Assembly: GCA_910588495.1 (NCBI GenBank)
Contig: CAJUPU010000003.1
Location: forward strand, 62,001-126,000
Direction: 5' to 3'
DNA length: 64,000 nucleotides
DNA from: an uncultured Oscillospiraceae bacterium
GTDB taxonomy: Bacteria > Bacillota > Clostridia > Oscillospirales > Oscillospiraceae
Positions 25,495-33,381 of the stretch are shown here, piece by piece. Below the pieces are notes generated by a model. The model had not been told where the DNA came from, did not search any database, and worked only from the letters and a program-made list of their open reading frames with translations. A program made the position numbers and the translations under genes. The number at the start of each line of letters is the position of its first letter. Within the stretch, counting starts at the first letter, position 1.

Positions 25495-27090
25495 GTGAAA
25501 CTCACATTCTTCGGCGCGGCCAAGGCGGTGACGGGCAGCTGTCACTGCGTGGAGGTCAACGGACACAAGGTATTGGTAGATTGTGGGCTCCAGCAGGGCC
25601 GGGACGAGCGGGACAACCGGGAGCTGGATTTCTCCCCCCATTATATCGACGACGTGGTGGTCACCCACGCCCACATCGACCACTCCGGCCGCCTCCCCCT
25701 GCTGGTGAAGGAGGGGTTCGCGGGCAATATCTACTGTACCCGGCTGACGGCCCAGCTGCTGTCCATCATGCTGCGGGACTCCGCCCAGATCCAGGAGAAC
25801 GACGCGGCCTATGAGAACCAGAAGGGCAAGCGGGCGGGCCGCCCCCCGGTGGAGCCGCTGTACACCCTGATCGACGTGGAAAAGACCCTGCGGCACATCG
25901 TCACCTGCGAATACGGCCAGGAGCTGACCGTCTCCGACGGCATCAGGGTCCGCTTCGTGGACGCGGGCCACCTGCTGGGCTCCGCCTGTGTGGAGATGTG
26001 GCTCACCGAGCACGACACCACCAGGAAGATCGTGTTCTCCGGCGACATCGGCAACCGCAAGCAGCCCATCATCCGCTCCCCCCAGCCCATCACCGAGGCG
26101 GACTACGTGGTCACCGAGAGCACCTACGGCGACCGCCTGCACAACGTGAAGGAGAAGCCCAACTACGCCGACGACCTGGCCCGGGTGATCGACGAGACCC
26201 TGGCCAAGGGGGGCAACCTGGTGATCCCCTCCTTCGCGGTGGGCCGCACCCAGGAGCTTTTGTACTTCATCCGGGAGATCAAGGAGCAGGGGCTGGTGGA
26301 CGCCGACCCGGACTTCCAGGTCTATGTGGACTCTCCCCTGGCGGGGGCGGCCACCGAGATCTTTTCCGGCGACCTCACCGGCTATCTGGACGAGGAGGCG
26401 GTGGAGCACCTGCGGGGCGGGGCGCTGTTCCGCTTCCCGGGGCTGAACATCACCGAGAGCACCGAGGAATCCAGGGAGCTGAACCTGGACAAGCGGCCCA
26501 AGGTGATCATCTCCGCCTCCGGCATGTGCGACGCGGGCCGGATCCGCCACCACCTGAAGCACAACCTGTGGCGGCCGGAGTCCACGGTGCTCTTCGTGGG
26601 CTATCAGGCGGAGGGCTCCCTGGGGCGTCGCATCCTGGACGGGGCGGACCACGTGAAGCTCTTCGGCGAGGAGATCGCCGTCCGGGCCCGGATCGTCCGC
26701 TTCCACGGCCTGAGCTCCCACGCCGACCGGGACGGGCTGGTGCGGTGGATCAACATGTACGCCCCCAAGCCCCGGCAGGTGTTCGTGGTCCACGGCGAGG
26801 CCCGGGCGGCGGAGAACTACGCCCAGACCCTCACCGAGCTGGGCTTCTCCGCCCACGCCCCCAACTATGAGGAGGTCTACGACCTGCTGGAGGACCGCAT
26901 GATCGCCCCGGGCATCGCCATCGAGCCCAAGCCCGCGCCGGTGGACCCCGGCTCCCCCGCCTACCGCAGGCTGGAGGACGTGGGCAGGAAGCTCATGGAG
27001 GTCATCGCCCACAACAAGGGCGGGTCCAACAAGGATCTGGGCAAATTCGCCGACCAGCTGCGGGCGCTCATCAGCAAGTGGGACAGGTAG
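25495..27090 (+). CDS. MBL-fold/beta-CASP metallo-hydrolase, probable RNA nuclease
   Basis: The 531-residue protein has the CPSF73/YSH1-type layout. A metallo-beta-lactamase domain holds the zinc motif THAHIDHSG (His58, His60, Asp62, His63) and GHLLGSACVEM plus SGDIGN. A beta-CASP insert (about 215-400, with VIPSFAVGRTQELL) and the RNA-specificity motif (SASGMCDAGRIRHHL, SSHADRDGLVRWI) follow. The family processes or degrades RNA; the substrate here is unknown. The start is a GTG behind GAGGTG; longer upstream readings lack conservation. It stands alone between its own promoter and a convergent terminator. Confidence 0.92.
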   Translation: MKLTFFGAAKAVTGSCHCVEVNGHKVLVDCGLQQGRDERDNRELDFSPHYIDDVVVTHAHIDHSGRLPLLVKEGFAGNIYCTRLTAQLLSIMLRDSAQIQENDAAYENQKGKRAGRPPVEPLYTLIDVEKTLRHIVTCEYGQELTVSDGIRVRFVDAGHLLGSACVEMWLTEHDTTRKIVFSGDIGNRKQPIIRSPQPITEADYVVTESTYGDRLHNVKEKPNYADDLARVIDETLAKGGNLVIPSFAVGRTQELLYFIREIKEQGLVDADPDFQVYVDSPLAGAATEIFSGDLTGYLDEEAVEHLRGGALFRFPGLNITESTEESRELNLDKRPKVIISASGMCDAGRIRHHLKHNLWRPESTVLFVGYQAEGSLGRRILDGADHVKLFGEEIAVRARIVRFHGLSSHADRDGLVRWINMYAPKPRQVFVVHGEARAAENYAQTLTELGFSAHAPNYEEVYDLLEDRMIAPGIAIEPKPAPVDPGSPAYRRLEDVGRKLMEVIAHNKGGSNKDLGKFADQLRALISKWDR

Positions 27091-27117
27091 TTCCCCCGTC
27101 ACCCCCAGGGGGCGTCT

Positions 27118-27178
27118 GTTACTTTCTGCTTGTGCAGAAAGTAACCAAAGACACACTCAAGGGGGCTCCCGCCCCCTT
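27118..27178. repeat. Two adjacent palindromes, possible dispersed repeat
   Basis: A perfect 12-bp stem (GTTACTTTCTGC / GCAGAAAGTAAC, loop TTGT, 27118-27145) is followed by an 8-bp stem (AAGGGGGC / GCCCCCTT, 27159-27178). They lie in the 330-bp gap between the convergent metallo-hydrolase and glmM genes. Their layout recalls small interspersed palindromic repeats; only one copy was noticed here, so mobility is unproven. They could also end the hydrolase transcript. Confidence 0.55.
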
Positions 27179-27300
27179 AAGAATCCCCCATTTTACGGGA
27201 GAGCCCGATACGAGACGCAGGCACAGCCCTCCCGGCGCGCGGGGCTTTCGACACAGGTGCTCCTGTTTGTGCTGCCGCCCGTGTCCCAACACGGAACGTG

Positions 27301-27356
27301 GGCGGGGCCCATGGGCTGCGCCTGAGCGGGCGGGACCCACGGGCCGCGTCTGGGCG
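27301..27356. repeat. Imperfect 28-bp direct tandem repeat
   Basis: Units at 27301-27328 and 27329-27356 agree at 23 of 28 positions (GGCGGG.CCCA.GGGC pattern). No gene is credible here; the remainder of the gap from 27091 to 27384 shows nothing else recognisable. Confidence 0.6.
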
Positions 27357-27384
27357 GACCGTCTGGCCCGTGGCGCATGAACGG

Positions 27385-27418
27385 AAAACGGCTGGACGCG
27401 GAAGCGTCCAGCCGTTTT
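27385..27418 (-). terminator. Bidirectional terminator between the hydrolase gene and glmM
   Basis: A perfect 15-bp stem (AAAACGGCTGGACGC / GCGTCCAGCCGTTTT) with a GGAA loop, with T runs on both strands, lies 2 bp beyond the glmM stop and serves both converging transcripts. Confidence 0.9.
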
Positions 27419-27420
27419 GT

Positions 27421-28791
27421 TTACTCCGCTTTGTGGCCTTGGGCGGCGATCACATCCACTACTTTCTGGGCCAGGGCCCGGCACTGCGCCTTCTCCGGCG
27501 CCTCCACCATCACCCGGACCAGAGGCTCGGTGCCCGACTCCCGCACCAGGATGCGGCCCGTGTCCCCCAGCTCCTCCGCCACGGCCTTCACCGCCGCCTG
27601 GACGGCGGGGTCGTCCTGGGCGGTCTTTTTGTCCTTCACCCGGACGTTGATCAGCACCTGGGGATAGATGGTCACCGGGGCGGCCAGGCGGCTCAGGGCC
27701 TCCTTCTTGGCCATCATCACCTCCATGATCTTCAGGGACGTGAGGATGCCGTCCCCCGTCCGGGCGTACTTGGAGAAGATGATGTGGCCCGACTGCTCGC
27801 CCCCCAGGCGGTGGCCCCCCCGGACCATCTCCTCATAGACGTATTTGTCCCCCACGGCGGTCTTGGCGTAGCCGATCCCCGCCTTGTCCAGGGCCTTATA
27901 GAGCCCGAAGTTGGACATGACGGTGGTGACCACCGTGTTGGTGAGCAGCTTGCCCCGCTCCTTCATATACGCCCCGTACAGGTATATGATCTGGTCGCCG
28001 TCCACCAGCTCCCCGTTCTCGTCCACCGCCAGGCAGCGGTCGGCATCGCCGTCGAAGGCGAAGCCCGCGTCGCAGCCGTGCTCCTTCACATACCGCTTCA
28101 GCCCCTCGATGTGGGTGGAGCCCGCGTCCAGGTTGATGTTCAGCCCGTCGGGCCGGTCGTGGATCACTCGCACGTCCGCCCCCAGGGACCGGAACACGTT
28201 GGGAGCGATGGACCAGGCGGAGCCGTTGGCGCAGTCCAGGGCGATCTTCTTCCCCCGGAAGGAATACACCGCCAGGGAGATGAGATAGCCCATATACCGG
28301 TTGCGCCCGGCGGTGTGGTCCACGATGCTGCCCACCCCCTCGCCGGTGGCGAAGGGGAGCTTCGGGAAGTCCTGGCCGTCCACCGACAGCGTGCCGTCCA
28401 GGTAGTCCTCCACCAGCCGGATCGTACCCTCGTCCATCTTCTCCCCCTCCCGGTTGAGCAGCTTGATGCCGTTGTCCTGGTAGGGGTTGTGGGAGGCAGA
28501 GATCATCACGCCGCAGTCGAAGCCGTCGGTGCGGGTGACGTAGGACACCGAGGGGGTGGTGGTGACGTGGAGCAGGTACACGTCTGCCCCCGAGGCGGCC
28601 ATGCCCGCGCTGATGGCGTACTCCAGCATGTAGCTGGACCGGCGGGTGTCCTTGCCCACCACGATCCGGGCCCTGTGGTCCCCCCGGCCGTAGTACCAGC
28701 CTAGGAACCGGCCCACCTCATAGGCGTGGTCGCCGGTGAGTTCCACATTGGCCTCCCCCCGGAAGCCGTCGGTGCCGAAATATTTGCCCAT
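27421..28791 (-). CDS. glmM: Phosphoglucosamine mutase GlmM
   Basis: GlmM turns glucosamine-6-phosphate into glucosamine-1-phosphate for peptidoglycan precursors. The 456-residue product starts with KYFGTDGFRG, has the phospho-Ser loop MISASHNPYQDNGIK (Ser100), the metal loop FDGDADR and the sugar loop GGEQSGHIIF, and ends with the phosphate-binding loop RESGTEPLVRV. Length is standard. The ATG at 28791 begins the conserved sequence. It follows a GlmU-like acetyltransferase gene by 5 bp, suggesting a shared amino-sugar role. Confidence 0.95.
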   Translation of the reverse strand: MGKYFGTDGFRGEANVELTGDHAYEVGRFLGWYYGRGDHRARIVVGKDTRRSSYMLEYAISAGMAASGADVYLLHVTTTPSVSYVTRTDGFDCGVMISASHNPYQDNGIKLLNREGEKMDEGTIRLVEDYLDGTLSVDGQDFPKLPFATGEGVGSIVDHTAGRNRYMGYLISLAVYSFRGKKIALDCANGSAWSIAPNVFRSLGADVRVIHDRPDGLNINLDAGSTHIEGLKRYVKEHGCDAGFAFDGDADRCLAVDENGELVDGDQIIYLYGAYMKERGKLLTNTVVTTVMSNFGLYKALDKAGIGYAKTAVGDKYVYEEMVRGGHRLGGEQSGHIIFSKYARTGDGILTSLKIMEVMMAKKEALSRLAAPVTIYPQVLINVRVKDKKTAQDDPAVQAAVKAVAEELGDTGRILVRESGTEPLVRVMVEAPEKAQCRALAQKVVDVIAAQGHKAE

Positions 28792-28796
28792 AAACC

Positions 28797-29459
28797 TCAC
28801 TTCTCCTTTTTGACGATGACGCCGCCCGTCTTGTAGATGCTGTCCGCCGGGACCGCGCCCCGGACGCAGGACAGGGGGTACACATTGCTGCGGGGGCCGA
28901 TCACCGTGCCCGGGTTGAGCACGCTGTTGCAGCCCACCTCCACGCAGTCGCCCAAAATCGCGCCGAACTTCTTCCGGCCCGTCTCGATCTTCTCGCCTTC
29001 GTTCTTCACGGTGACCAGCGTTTTATCCGACTTCACGTTGGAGGTGATGGACCCCGCCCCCATGTGGCTCCTGTAGCCCAGGATGGAGTCTCCCACGTAG
29101 TTGTAGTGGGGGGTCTGCACGTTGTCGAACAGGATCGCGTTTTTCAGCTCCACGGAGTTGCCGACGACGCAGTTGGCCCCCACCAGGGCAGAGCCCCGGA
29201 TGAAAGCGCAGTGGCGCACCTCGGTGTGGGGACCGATGATGCAGGGCGCGCCCAAAAAGGCGGAGTGGGCGATCTGCGCGGTCTGGTGGACCCACACCCC
29301 CGCCCCCAGCTCCTCGTACTCCTCCCCCAGCGTGGGGCCCAGGGCCAGGATCAGCTCCTTGATGCCGTCCAGGGCCTCCCAGGGGTATGTAAAACGGGTC
29401 AGATAGTCCCCGGCCAGGGTGCGGCTCAGGTCGAGCAGCCCGGTCGTGTTCAGATCCAT
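28797..29459 (-). CDS. GlmU C-domain-like left-handed beta-helix acyltransferase
   Basis: This 220-residue protein looks like the acetyltransferase half of GlmU without the uridylyltransferase half. A short helical start (to about residue 50) is followed by hexapeptide repeats from about 55 to 205 (HSAFLGAPCIIGPHTEV, SALVGANCVVGNSVEL, GAILGDCVEVGCNSVLNPGTVIG, in parts). The stretch ILGYRSHMGAGSITSNVKSD recalls the GlmU active-site region. Next to glmM it may acetylate glucosamine-1-phosphate or a related sugar; it is often annotated as UDP-GlcNAc pyrophosphorylase, although that domain is absent. GGAGG precedes the ATG. Confidence 0.8.
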   Translation of the reverse strand: MDLNTTGLLDLSRTLAGDYLTRFTYPWEALDGIKELILALGPTLGEEYEELGAGVWVHQTAQIAHSAFLGAPCIIGPHTEVRHCAFIRGSALVGANCVVGNSVELKNAILFDNVQTPHYNYVGDSILGYRSHMGAGSITSNVKSDKTLVTVKNEGEKIETGRKKFGAILGDCVEVGCNSVLNPGTVIGPRSNVYPLSCVRGAVPADSIYKTGGVIVKKEK

Positions 29460-29472
29460 GGATAAGACCTCC

Positions 29473-29673
29473 TTATTCTTCGCGCTCTTTTTTGCGGGTC
29501 TTGAAATACCGCGCCAGGAAGAAAACGCTGACGGCGGCGCAGAGGATGGGCAGGACGATTCGCAGCCAGCCCACGTGTTCCACCGGCCAGTCGGGCAGCC
29601 AAGTCAGCGCGCACAGCGCAAACAGCACGGCTTTGACCAGCTCCGTGGTGCTCCTCTTCCAGTTCCTGACCAT
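29473..29673 (-). CDS. Small membrane protein, unknown function
   Basis: A 66-residue protein with two hydrophobic segments (about 13-28 and 36-55) and a very basic C-terminal end (RYFKTRKKERE). GAGGTGG lies a few bases before the ATG. It sits 10 bp after the Gx transporter gene and 13 bp before the acetyltransferase gene. I do not recognise a family. Confidence 0.7.
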   Translation of the reverse strand: MVRNWKRSTTELVKAVLFALCALTWLPDWPVEHVGWLRIVLPILCAAVSVFFLARYFKTRKKEREE

Positions 29674-29683
29674 CTCGACCACC

Positions 29684-30172
29684 TCATCTTTGGTCTGGGA
29701 CCCTCTCGACCAGCACCCCGGACACGATGCCGATGAGCACCCCGGCCACCGTCCCGGAGATCCATAATACCGGCAGATACCAGGCCAGCCTTGCCGTCTC
29801 CAGCAGGGCCATGGCCACCAGGATCTGCCCCGCGTTGTGGGCCACGCCCCCGGCCACGCTGACACCCACCGAGGAGAATCTCCCCGTCTTTTTCAGCAGG
29901 CCCATGAGGGACAGGCTCAGCGCCGCCCCGGCGAGGCTGTAGGCCAGCCCCGCCCCGTTGCCGAACAGCAGGAACACGAGGAACACCCGCACCAGGGAGA
30001 TGATACAGGCATCCCGCCAGCCTAGCCGGTACAGGGCAAACACAATGGCGATATTGGGCAGGCCCAGCTTCACCCCCGGCACACCCAGGGAGGGCACCAG
30101 CGATTCCAGATAGGACAGCACCAGGGCCAGGGCGGCGATCAGCCCGTACTGGGCGACTTTCGATGCTTTCAT
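29684..30172 (-). CDS. Gx transporter family membrane protein
   Basis: The 162-residue protein has five to six membrane segments and the pattern LSYLESLVPSLGVPGVKLGLPNI, typical of the Gx transporter family (also labelled heptaprenyl diphosphate synthase component I). The family resembles small ECF-type substrate-binding membrane proteins. Its partner in many Clostridia is the NusG-II protein encoded 10 bp upstream, and both lie directly after rnfB here. The substrate is unknown; a role in supplying a cofactor for Rnf or flavoproteins is only suggested by position. Confidence 0.8.
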   Translation of the reverse strand: MKASKVAQYGLIAALALVLSYLESLVPSLGVPGVKLGLPNIAIVFALYRLGWRDACIISLVRVFLVFLLFGNGAGLAYSLAGAALSLSLMGLLKKTGRFSSVGVSVAGGVAHNAGQILVAMALLETARLAWYLPVLWISGTVAGVLIGIVSGVLVERVPDQR

Positions 30173-30182
30173 GCCGATTTCC

Positions 30183-30563
30183 TCACCTTGCCGCGGCGTC
30201 CACGCCGCCGGGCGCGCCGCCCTCCACCGACACCACCAGCTTATGGGGCAGGCAGACGATGGACTCTCCGGCGTAGCGGATAGCCCCGTGGTTCACGCAG
30301 ATCTGGTCGGGGCAGCTCGCCTCCGCGATCCGGGCCGCGCCGTTTTCGATGACTAGGAGGTTGGTGAACTCCCCCCCCTCCCCCAGCAGGATCCGGGCGT
30401 CCTCACCCAGGGGCAGCTCCAGCTCCGTACACCCGTCCACCTGGACCCGGAGCGTGCCGCCGTCCTGTTTTGTGACATGCAGGAACAGGGCCAGCGCGCC
30501 TCCCAGGAGCAGCAGGGCGGCCACCAGCAAAACATCGTTTTTACGGGTCTTCAGCCAGTTCAA
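30183..30563 (-). CDS. NusG domain II-containing exported protein
   Basis: The 126-residue protein has one N-terminal membrane anchor (about residues 10-30) and a NusG-II-like beta domain outside (VQVDGCTELELPLGED, LLVIENGAARIAEASCPDQICVNHG, quoted in parts) with the family CPDQ.C and CLPHKLVV features. I chose the TTG at 30563, 11 bp behind GGAGG; an upstream TTG at 30581 overlaps that site. Members cluster with rnf and Gx genes. Function unknown. Confidence 0.82.
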   Translation of the reverse strand: MNWLKTRKNDVLLVAALLLLGGALALFLHVTKQDGGTLRVQVDGCTELELPLGEDARILLGEGGEFTNLLVIENGAARIAEASCPDQICVNHGAIRYAGESIVCLPHKLVVSVEGGAPGGVDAAAR

Positions 30564-30632
30564 TTTGATGTTTTCCTCCAAACCGCAACGGAGGGAGGGC
30601 CATGCGGCCTCCCCCTCACGAAACCTGGCGGA

Positions 30633-30661
30633 GTCCCGGCGGGCTTGCGCCCGCCGGGGAC
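30633..30661 (-). other. Strong hairpin between rnfB and the NusG-II gene
   Basis: Arms GTCCCGGCGGGC and GCCCGCCGGGGAC (one bulged base) around TTGC lie in the 111-bp gap. There is no U-tract, so it may limit rather than end transcription, or protect the rnf message end. Confidence 0.45.
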
Positions 30662-30674
30662 CCCGCTTCTCTTG

Positions 30675-31499
30675 TCAGTTGTTGACGACCTCGGCCTTGG
30701 TGATGTTCAGCGCCACCAGGCACCCGGCCTTACACACCTCGATGCACTTTCCGCAGCCGTCGCACTTGGCGTAGTCGATGCTCGCCAGGTTGTCGGTGAC
30801 GGTGATGGCCCCGGTGTGGCAGTTCTTCTCGCACAGCTTGCAGCCGATGCAGCCCGCGGAGCAGCTCTTGCGGGTGCCCGCGCCCTTCTGGCGGCTGTTG
30901 CAGTCCACCACCATGTGGGCGTCGGCGGGGCGGATGTCGATGACGTGGTTGGGGCAGGTCTTGGCGCACAAGCCGCAGCCGATGCACACAGAAGTGTCCA
31001 CCCGGGCCAGCCCGCCGTTGATGTGGATGGCGCCCACGGGGCACACCTGGGCGCAGTCGCCCAGGCCGATGCAGCCGTACACGCACTTGCCCGTGCCGCC
31101 GAACAGCAGCTTGGCGGCGGCGCAGCTCGAAAGGCCCTTGTAGTCCATCTTCACGGAGGTGGCCTCACAGGTGCCGGAGCAGCGCACCTCGGCCACCTGC
31201 TTGGCAACGTCTCCCGCCTCCCGGCCCAGCACCTTGCCGATGTTCTCCGCGGCGGTGGCGCCGCCGGGGACGCACAGGCTGACGGCCAGGTCGGGGTCCT
31301 CCACCAAAGCGGCGGCGTAGCCGTCGCACCCGGCGAAGCCGCAGGCGCCGCAGTTGGCGCCGGGCAGGCACTCACGGACCATGGGGATGCGCTCGTCCAC
31401 CTCCACGGCCATGAACTTGGAGGCCACGGTCAGCATCACGGCGCACAGCAGGCCGATGACGGCCACCACCAGCACGGCGATCACAATTGGATTATCCAT
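30675..31499 (-). CDS. rnfB: Ion-translocating ferredoxin:NAD oxidoreductase subunit RnfB
   Basis: RnfB takes electrons from ferredoxin into the Rnf complex. The 274-residue product has an N-terminal membrane anchor (about 5-27) and the RnfB Cys motif CLPGANCGACGFAGC (about 44-58). A ferredoxin array of four cluster motifs follows (CxxxCxxxGxCxxxCP, then CIGCGLCAKTCP, CIGCKLCEKNC, CDGCGKCIEVC). This is more clusters than in the proteobacterial protein and typical of Clostridia. It closes the rnfCDGEAB block, 13 bp after rnfA. Confidence 0.96.
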   Translation of the reverse strand: MDNPIVIAVLVVAVIGLLCAVMLTVASKFMAVEVDERIPMVRECLPGANCGACGFAGCDGYAAALVEDPDLAVSLCVPGGATAAENIGKVLGREAGDVAKQVAEVRCSGTCEATSVKMDYKGLSSCAAAKLLFGGTGKCVYGCIGLGDCAQVCPVGAIHINGGLARVDTSVCIGCGLCAKTCPNHVIDIRPADAHMVVDCNSRQKGAGTRKSCSAGCIGCKLCEKNCHTGAITVTDNLASIDYAKCDGCGKCIEVCKAGCLVALNITKAEVVNN

Positions 31500-31512
31500 A
31501 CGCTTCCCCTCC

Positions 31513-32127
31513 TTAACCCAGCAGGTTTTCCACGATGCCCGCGAAGCCCATGAAGGACACGGACACGATGGCCGCGGAGATCAGGGTGATGGGCATGCCC
31601 TTGAAGCACTCGGGACACTTGCACTTGTCCACCCGGCTGCGCACCCCAGAGAACAGCACCATGGCCAGCAGGAAGCCCAGGCCGGAGCCCAGAGAGTTGA
31701 ACATGGCCTGGACGAAGCCGCCGCCGAAGCCGGCCTGTTCCACCAGGTAGTTGTCGATGTTGCTGATGCACACGCCCAGCACGGCGCAGTTGGTGGTGAT
31801 CAGGGGCAGGTACACGCCCAGGGAGGCGTGCAGGGCGGGGATGTACTTCTTCAGCACGATCTCCACCAGCTGCACCAGCGCGGCGATCACCAGGATGAAC
31901 ACGATGGTCTGAAGGTATTTCAGCTTCAAACTGTTGAGCACGAAGTACTGGATGGGATAGGTGACGGCGGTGGCCAGCAGCATCACGAAGATGACGGCCA
32001 CGCTCATCCCGGCGGCCTGGTCCAGCTTCTTGGACACCCCCAGGAAGGGGCAGATGCCCAAAAATTGGGCCAGAACGTAGTTGTTCACCAGGACGGCCGC
32101 CATGACGATGGCGATCAATTCTTTCAT
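31513..32127 (-). CDS. rnfA: Rnf complex membrane subunit RnfA
   Basis: RnfA is one of the paired membrane subunits of Rnf. The 204-residue product has six membrane helices and the family stretches NNYVLAQFLGICPFLGVSKKLDQA (in part) and TTNCAVLGVCISN, including the conserved Cys of the membrane iron-sulfur site. It overlaps rnfE by 4 bp. RnfA and RnfE are paralogues with inverted topology. Confidence 0.96.
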   Translation of the reverse strand: MKELIAIVMAAVLVNNYVLAQFLGICPFLGVSKKLDQAAGMSVAVIFVMLLATAVTYPIQYFVLNSLKLKYLQTIVFILVIAALVQLVEIVLKKYIPALHASLGVYLPLITTNCAVLGVCISNIDNYLVEQAGFGGGFVQAMFNSLGSGLGFLLAMVLFSGVRSRVDKCKCPECFKGMPITLISAAIVSVSFMGFAGIVENLLG

Positions 32128-32816
32128 TTCGCGGCAGCCTCCCTCTTCTCAGCGCAGTTCTGCCCGTTGCACGCCGCGGCGCTGGGGCAGCCCTCACAGC
32201 TGAAGTCTTTTTTCTTGATGGCCTTGCCGTTGCTGGCCTTGTTGATGATGGCGATCAGGATGCCGAAGATGGCGAATCCCCCGGGGGCCATGGTCATGAT
32301 GGAGATGTTGTTGTCCGCCAGCACGGGGATGGGGATGCCGAACCAGGTGCCCGCTCCGAAGATCTCCCGGATGGAGGCCATGGCCAGCATAGCCAGGGTG
32401 TAGCCCACCCCCATGCCGATGGCGTCCAGGGCGGAGTCGAAGGCGGTGTTCTTGTTGGCGAACATCTCCGCCCGGCCCAGGATGATGCAGTTCACCACGA
32501 TCAGGGGCAGGTACAGGCCCAGGGCCACGTCCAGGGCGGGCAGGAAGGCCTTGACGATCATCTGCACCAGGGTGACGAAGGAGGCGATGACCACGATGTA
32601 GCAGGGGATGCGCACCTTGTCGGAGATCACCTTGCGCAGCAGGGAGATCATGATGTTGGAGCACAGCAGCACGAAGGTGACCGCCGCCCCCATGCCGATG
32701 GCGTTGGACGCCTGGGTGGTGACCGCCAGGAAGGGGCAGGTGCCCAGGATCAGCACCAGGATGGGGTTTTCCTTGATGATGCCGTTGGTCAGGATCTTCA
32801 ATTTATTGTTGTTCAT
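32124..32816 (-). CDS. rnfE: Rnf complex membrane subunit RnfE with Cys-rich tail
   Basis: RnfE pairs with RnfA in the membrane. The 230-residue product has six helices and the motifs NPILVLILGTCPFLAVTTQ and VVNCIILGRAEMF. After the last helix a cytoplasmic tail carries CEGCPSAAACNGQNC (CX2CX5CX4C), which is absent from proteobacterial RnfE and could bind a metal or cluster. Length is otherwise normal. It lies 1 bp after rnfG and overlaps rnfA by 4 bp. Confidence 0.95.
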   Translation of the reverse strand: MNNNKLKILTNGIIKENPILVLILGTCPFLAVTTQASNAIGMGAAVTFVLLCSNIMISLLRKVISDKVRIPCYIVVIASFVTLVQMIVKAFLPALDVALGLYLPLIVVNCIILGRAEMFANKNTAFDSALDAIGMGVGYTLAMLAMASIREIFGAGTWFGIPIPVLADNNISIMTMAPGGFAIFGILIAIINKASNGKAIKKKDFSCEGCPSAAACNGQNCAEKREAAAK

Positions 32817-32817
32817 G

Positions 32818-33381
32818 TCAGGCGGCCCCCTTTACCATGTCGTAGGCCTCGAAGGCGTAGGTCAAGGCCAGGCGGTAGAAGTTGGAGGAGCGGGTGGCGC
32901 CGCTGATGGTGTCGATGTTTTTGATATCGGACACATAGGCGGCGTCCTTGCCGGGGAACTGGCCGTAGAAATTGGCGTCCGACACGATCTTGGCGCCCAG
33001 GCCCGGGGTCTCGCTCTGGGAGAGCACCTTGGTGCCGGTGATCTTGCCCTCCCCGTCGATGCCCACGGTCATTTTCAGGGTGTTCTTGCCGCCGTAGCCC
33101 TCGGCCACGATGGAGAAGGTGTAGCCCACGCCGTTCTCGGCCTGGTAGACCTCGGTGACGGAGCTAGGCAGGTCCGCGATCTCCACCCGGAGGAAGCTGT
33201 CCGCGTTGGGCAGGACCTCCAGCCGGGCCTCCTCGTTGGCACGGCGCTCGGCCTCCTCGATGATGGGTTCGGTGACGCCGTTGGTAAAGGCCAGCAGGCC
33301 GCTCATGATGGCGCAGATCAGCACCAGCACCAGGATGGGGGCCCCGAAGTCGGCCATCACATTGGATCTTGCTTTCGTCAT
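32818..33381 (-). CDS. rnfG: Rnf complex flavoprotein subunit RnfG
   Basis: RnfG carries a covalently bound FMN outside the membrane. The 187-residue product has an N-terminal membrane anchor (about 13-33) and the flavinylation motif DTISGAT with Thr163 as the acceptor, preceded by SETPGLGAKI. FMN attachment needs an ApbE transferase, not encoded in this window. It overlaps rnfD by 4 bp. Confidence 0.95.
   Translation of the reverse strand: MTKARSNVMADFGAPILVLVLICAIMSGLLAFTNGVTEPIIEEAERRANEEARLEVLPNADSFLRVEIADLPSSVTEVYQAENGVGYTFSIVAEGYGGKNTLKMTVGIDGEGKITGTKVLSQSETPGLGAKIVSDANFYGQFPGKDAAYVSDIKNIDTISGATRSSNFYRLALTYAFEAYDMVKGAA

Noticed and set aside
25222..27156. 644-codon minus-strand frame opposite the beta-CASP hydrolase
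   Set aside because: No domain; the plus strand has intact zinc and beta-CASP motifs.
27119..27484. Minus-strand frame with Arg/Pro-rich product in the repeat region
   Set aside because: It overlaps palindromes, tandem repeats and the terminator, has no ribosome binding site and looks like translated repeat DNA.
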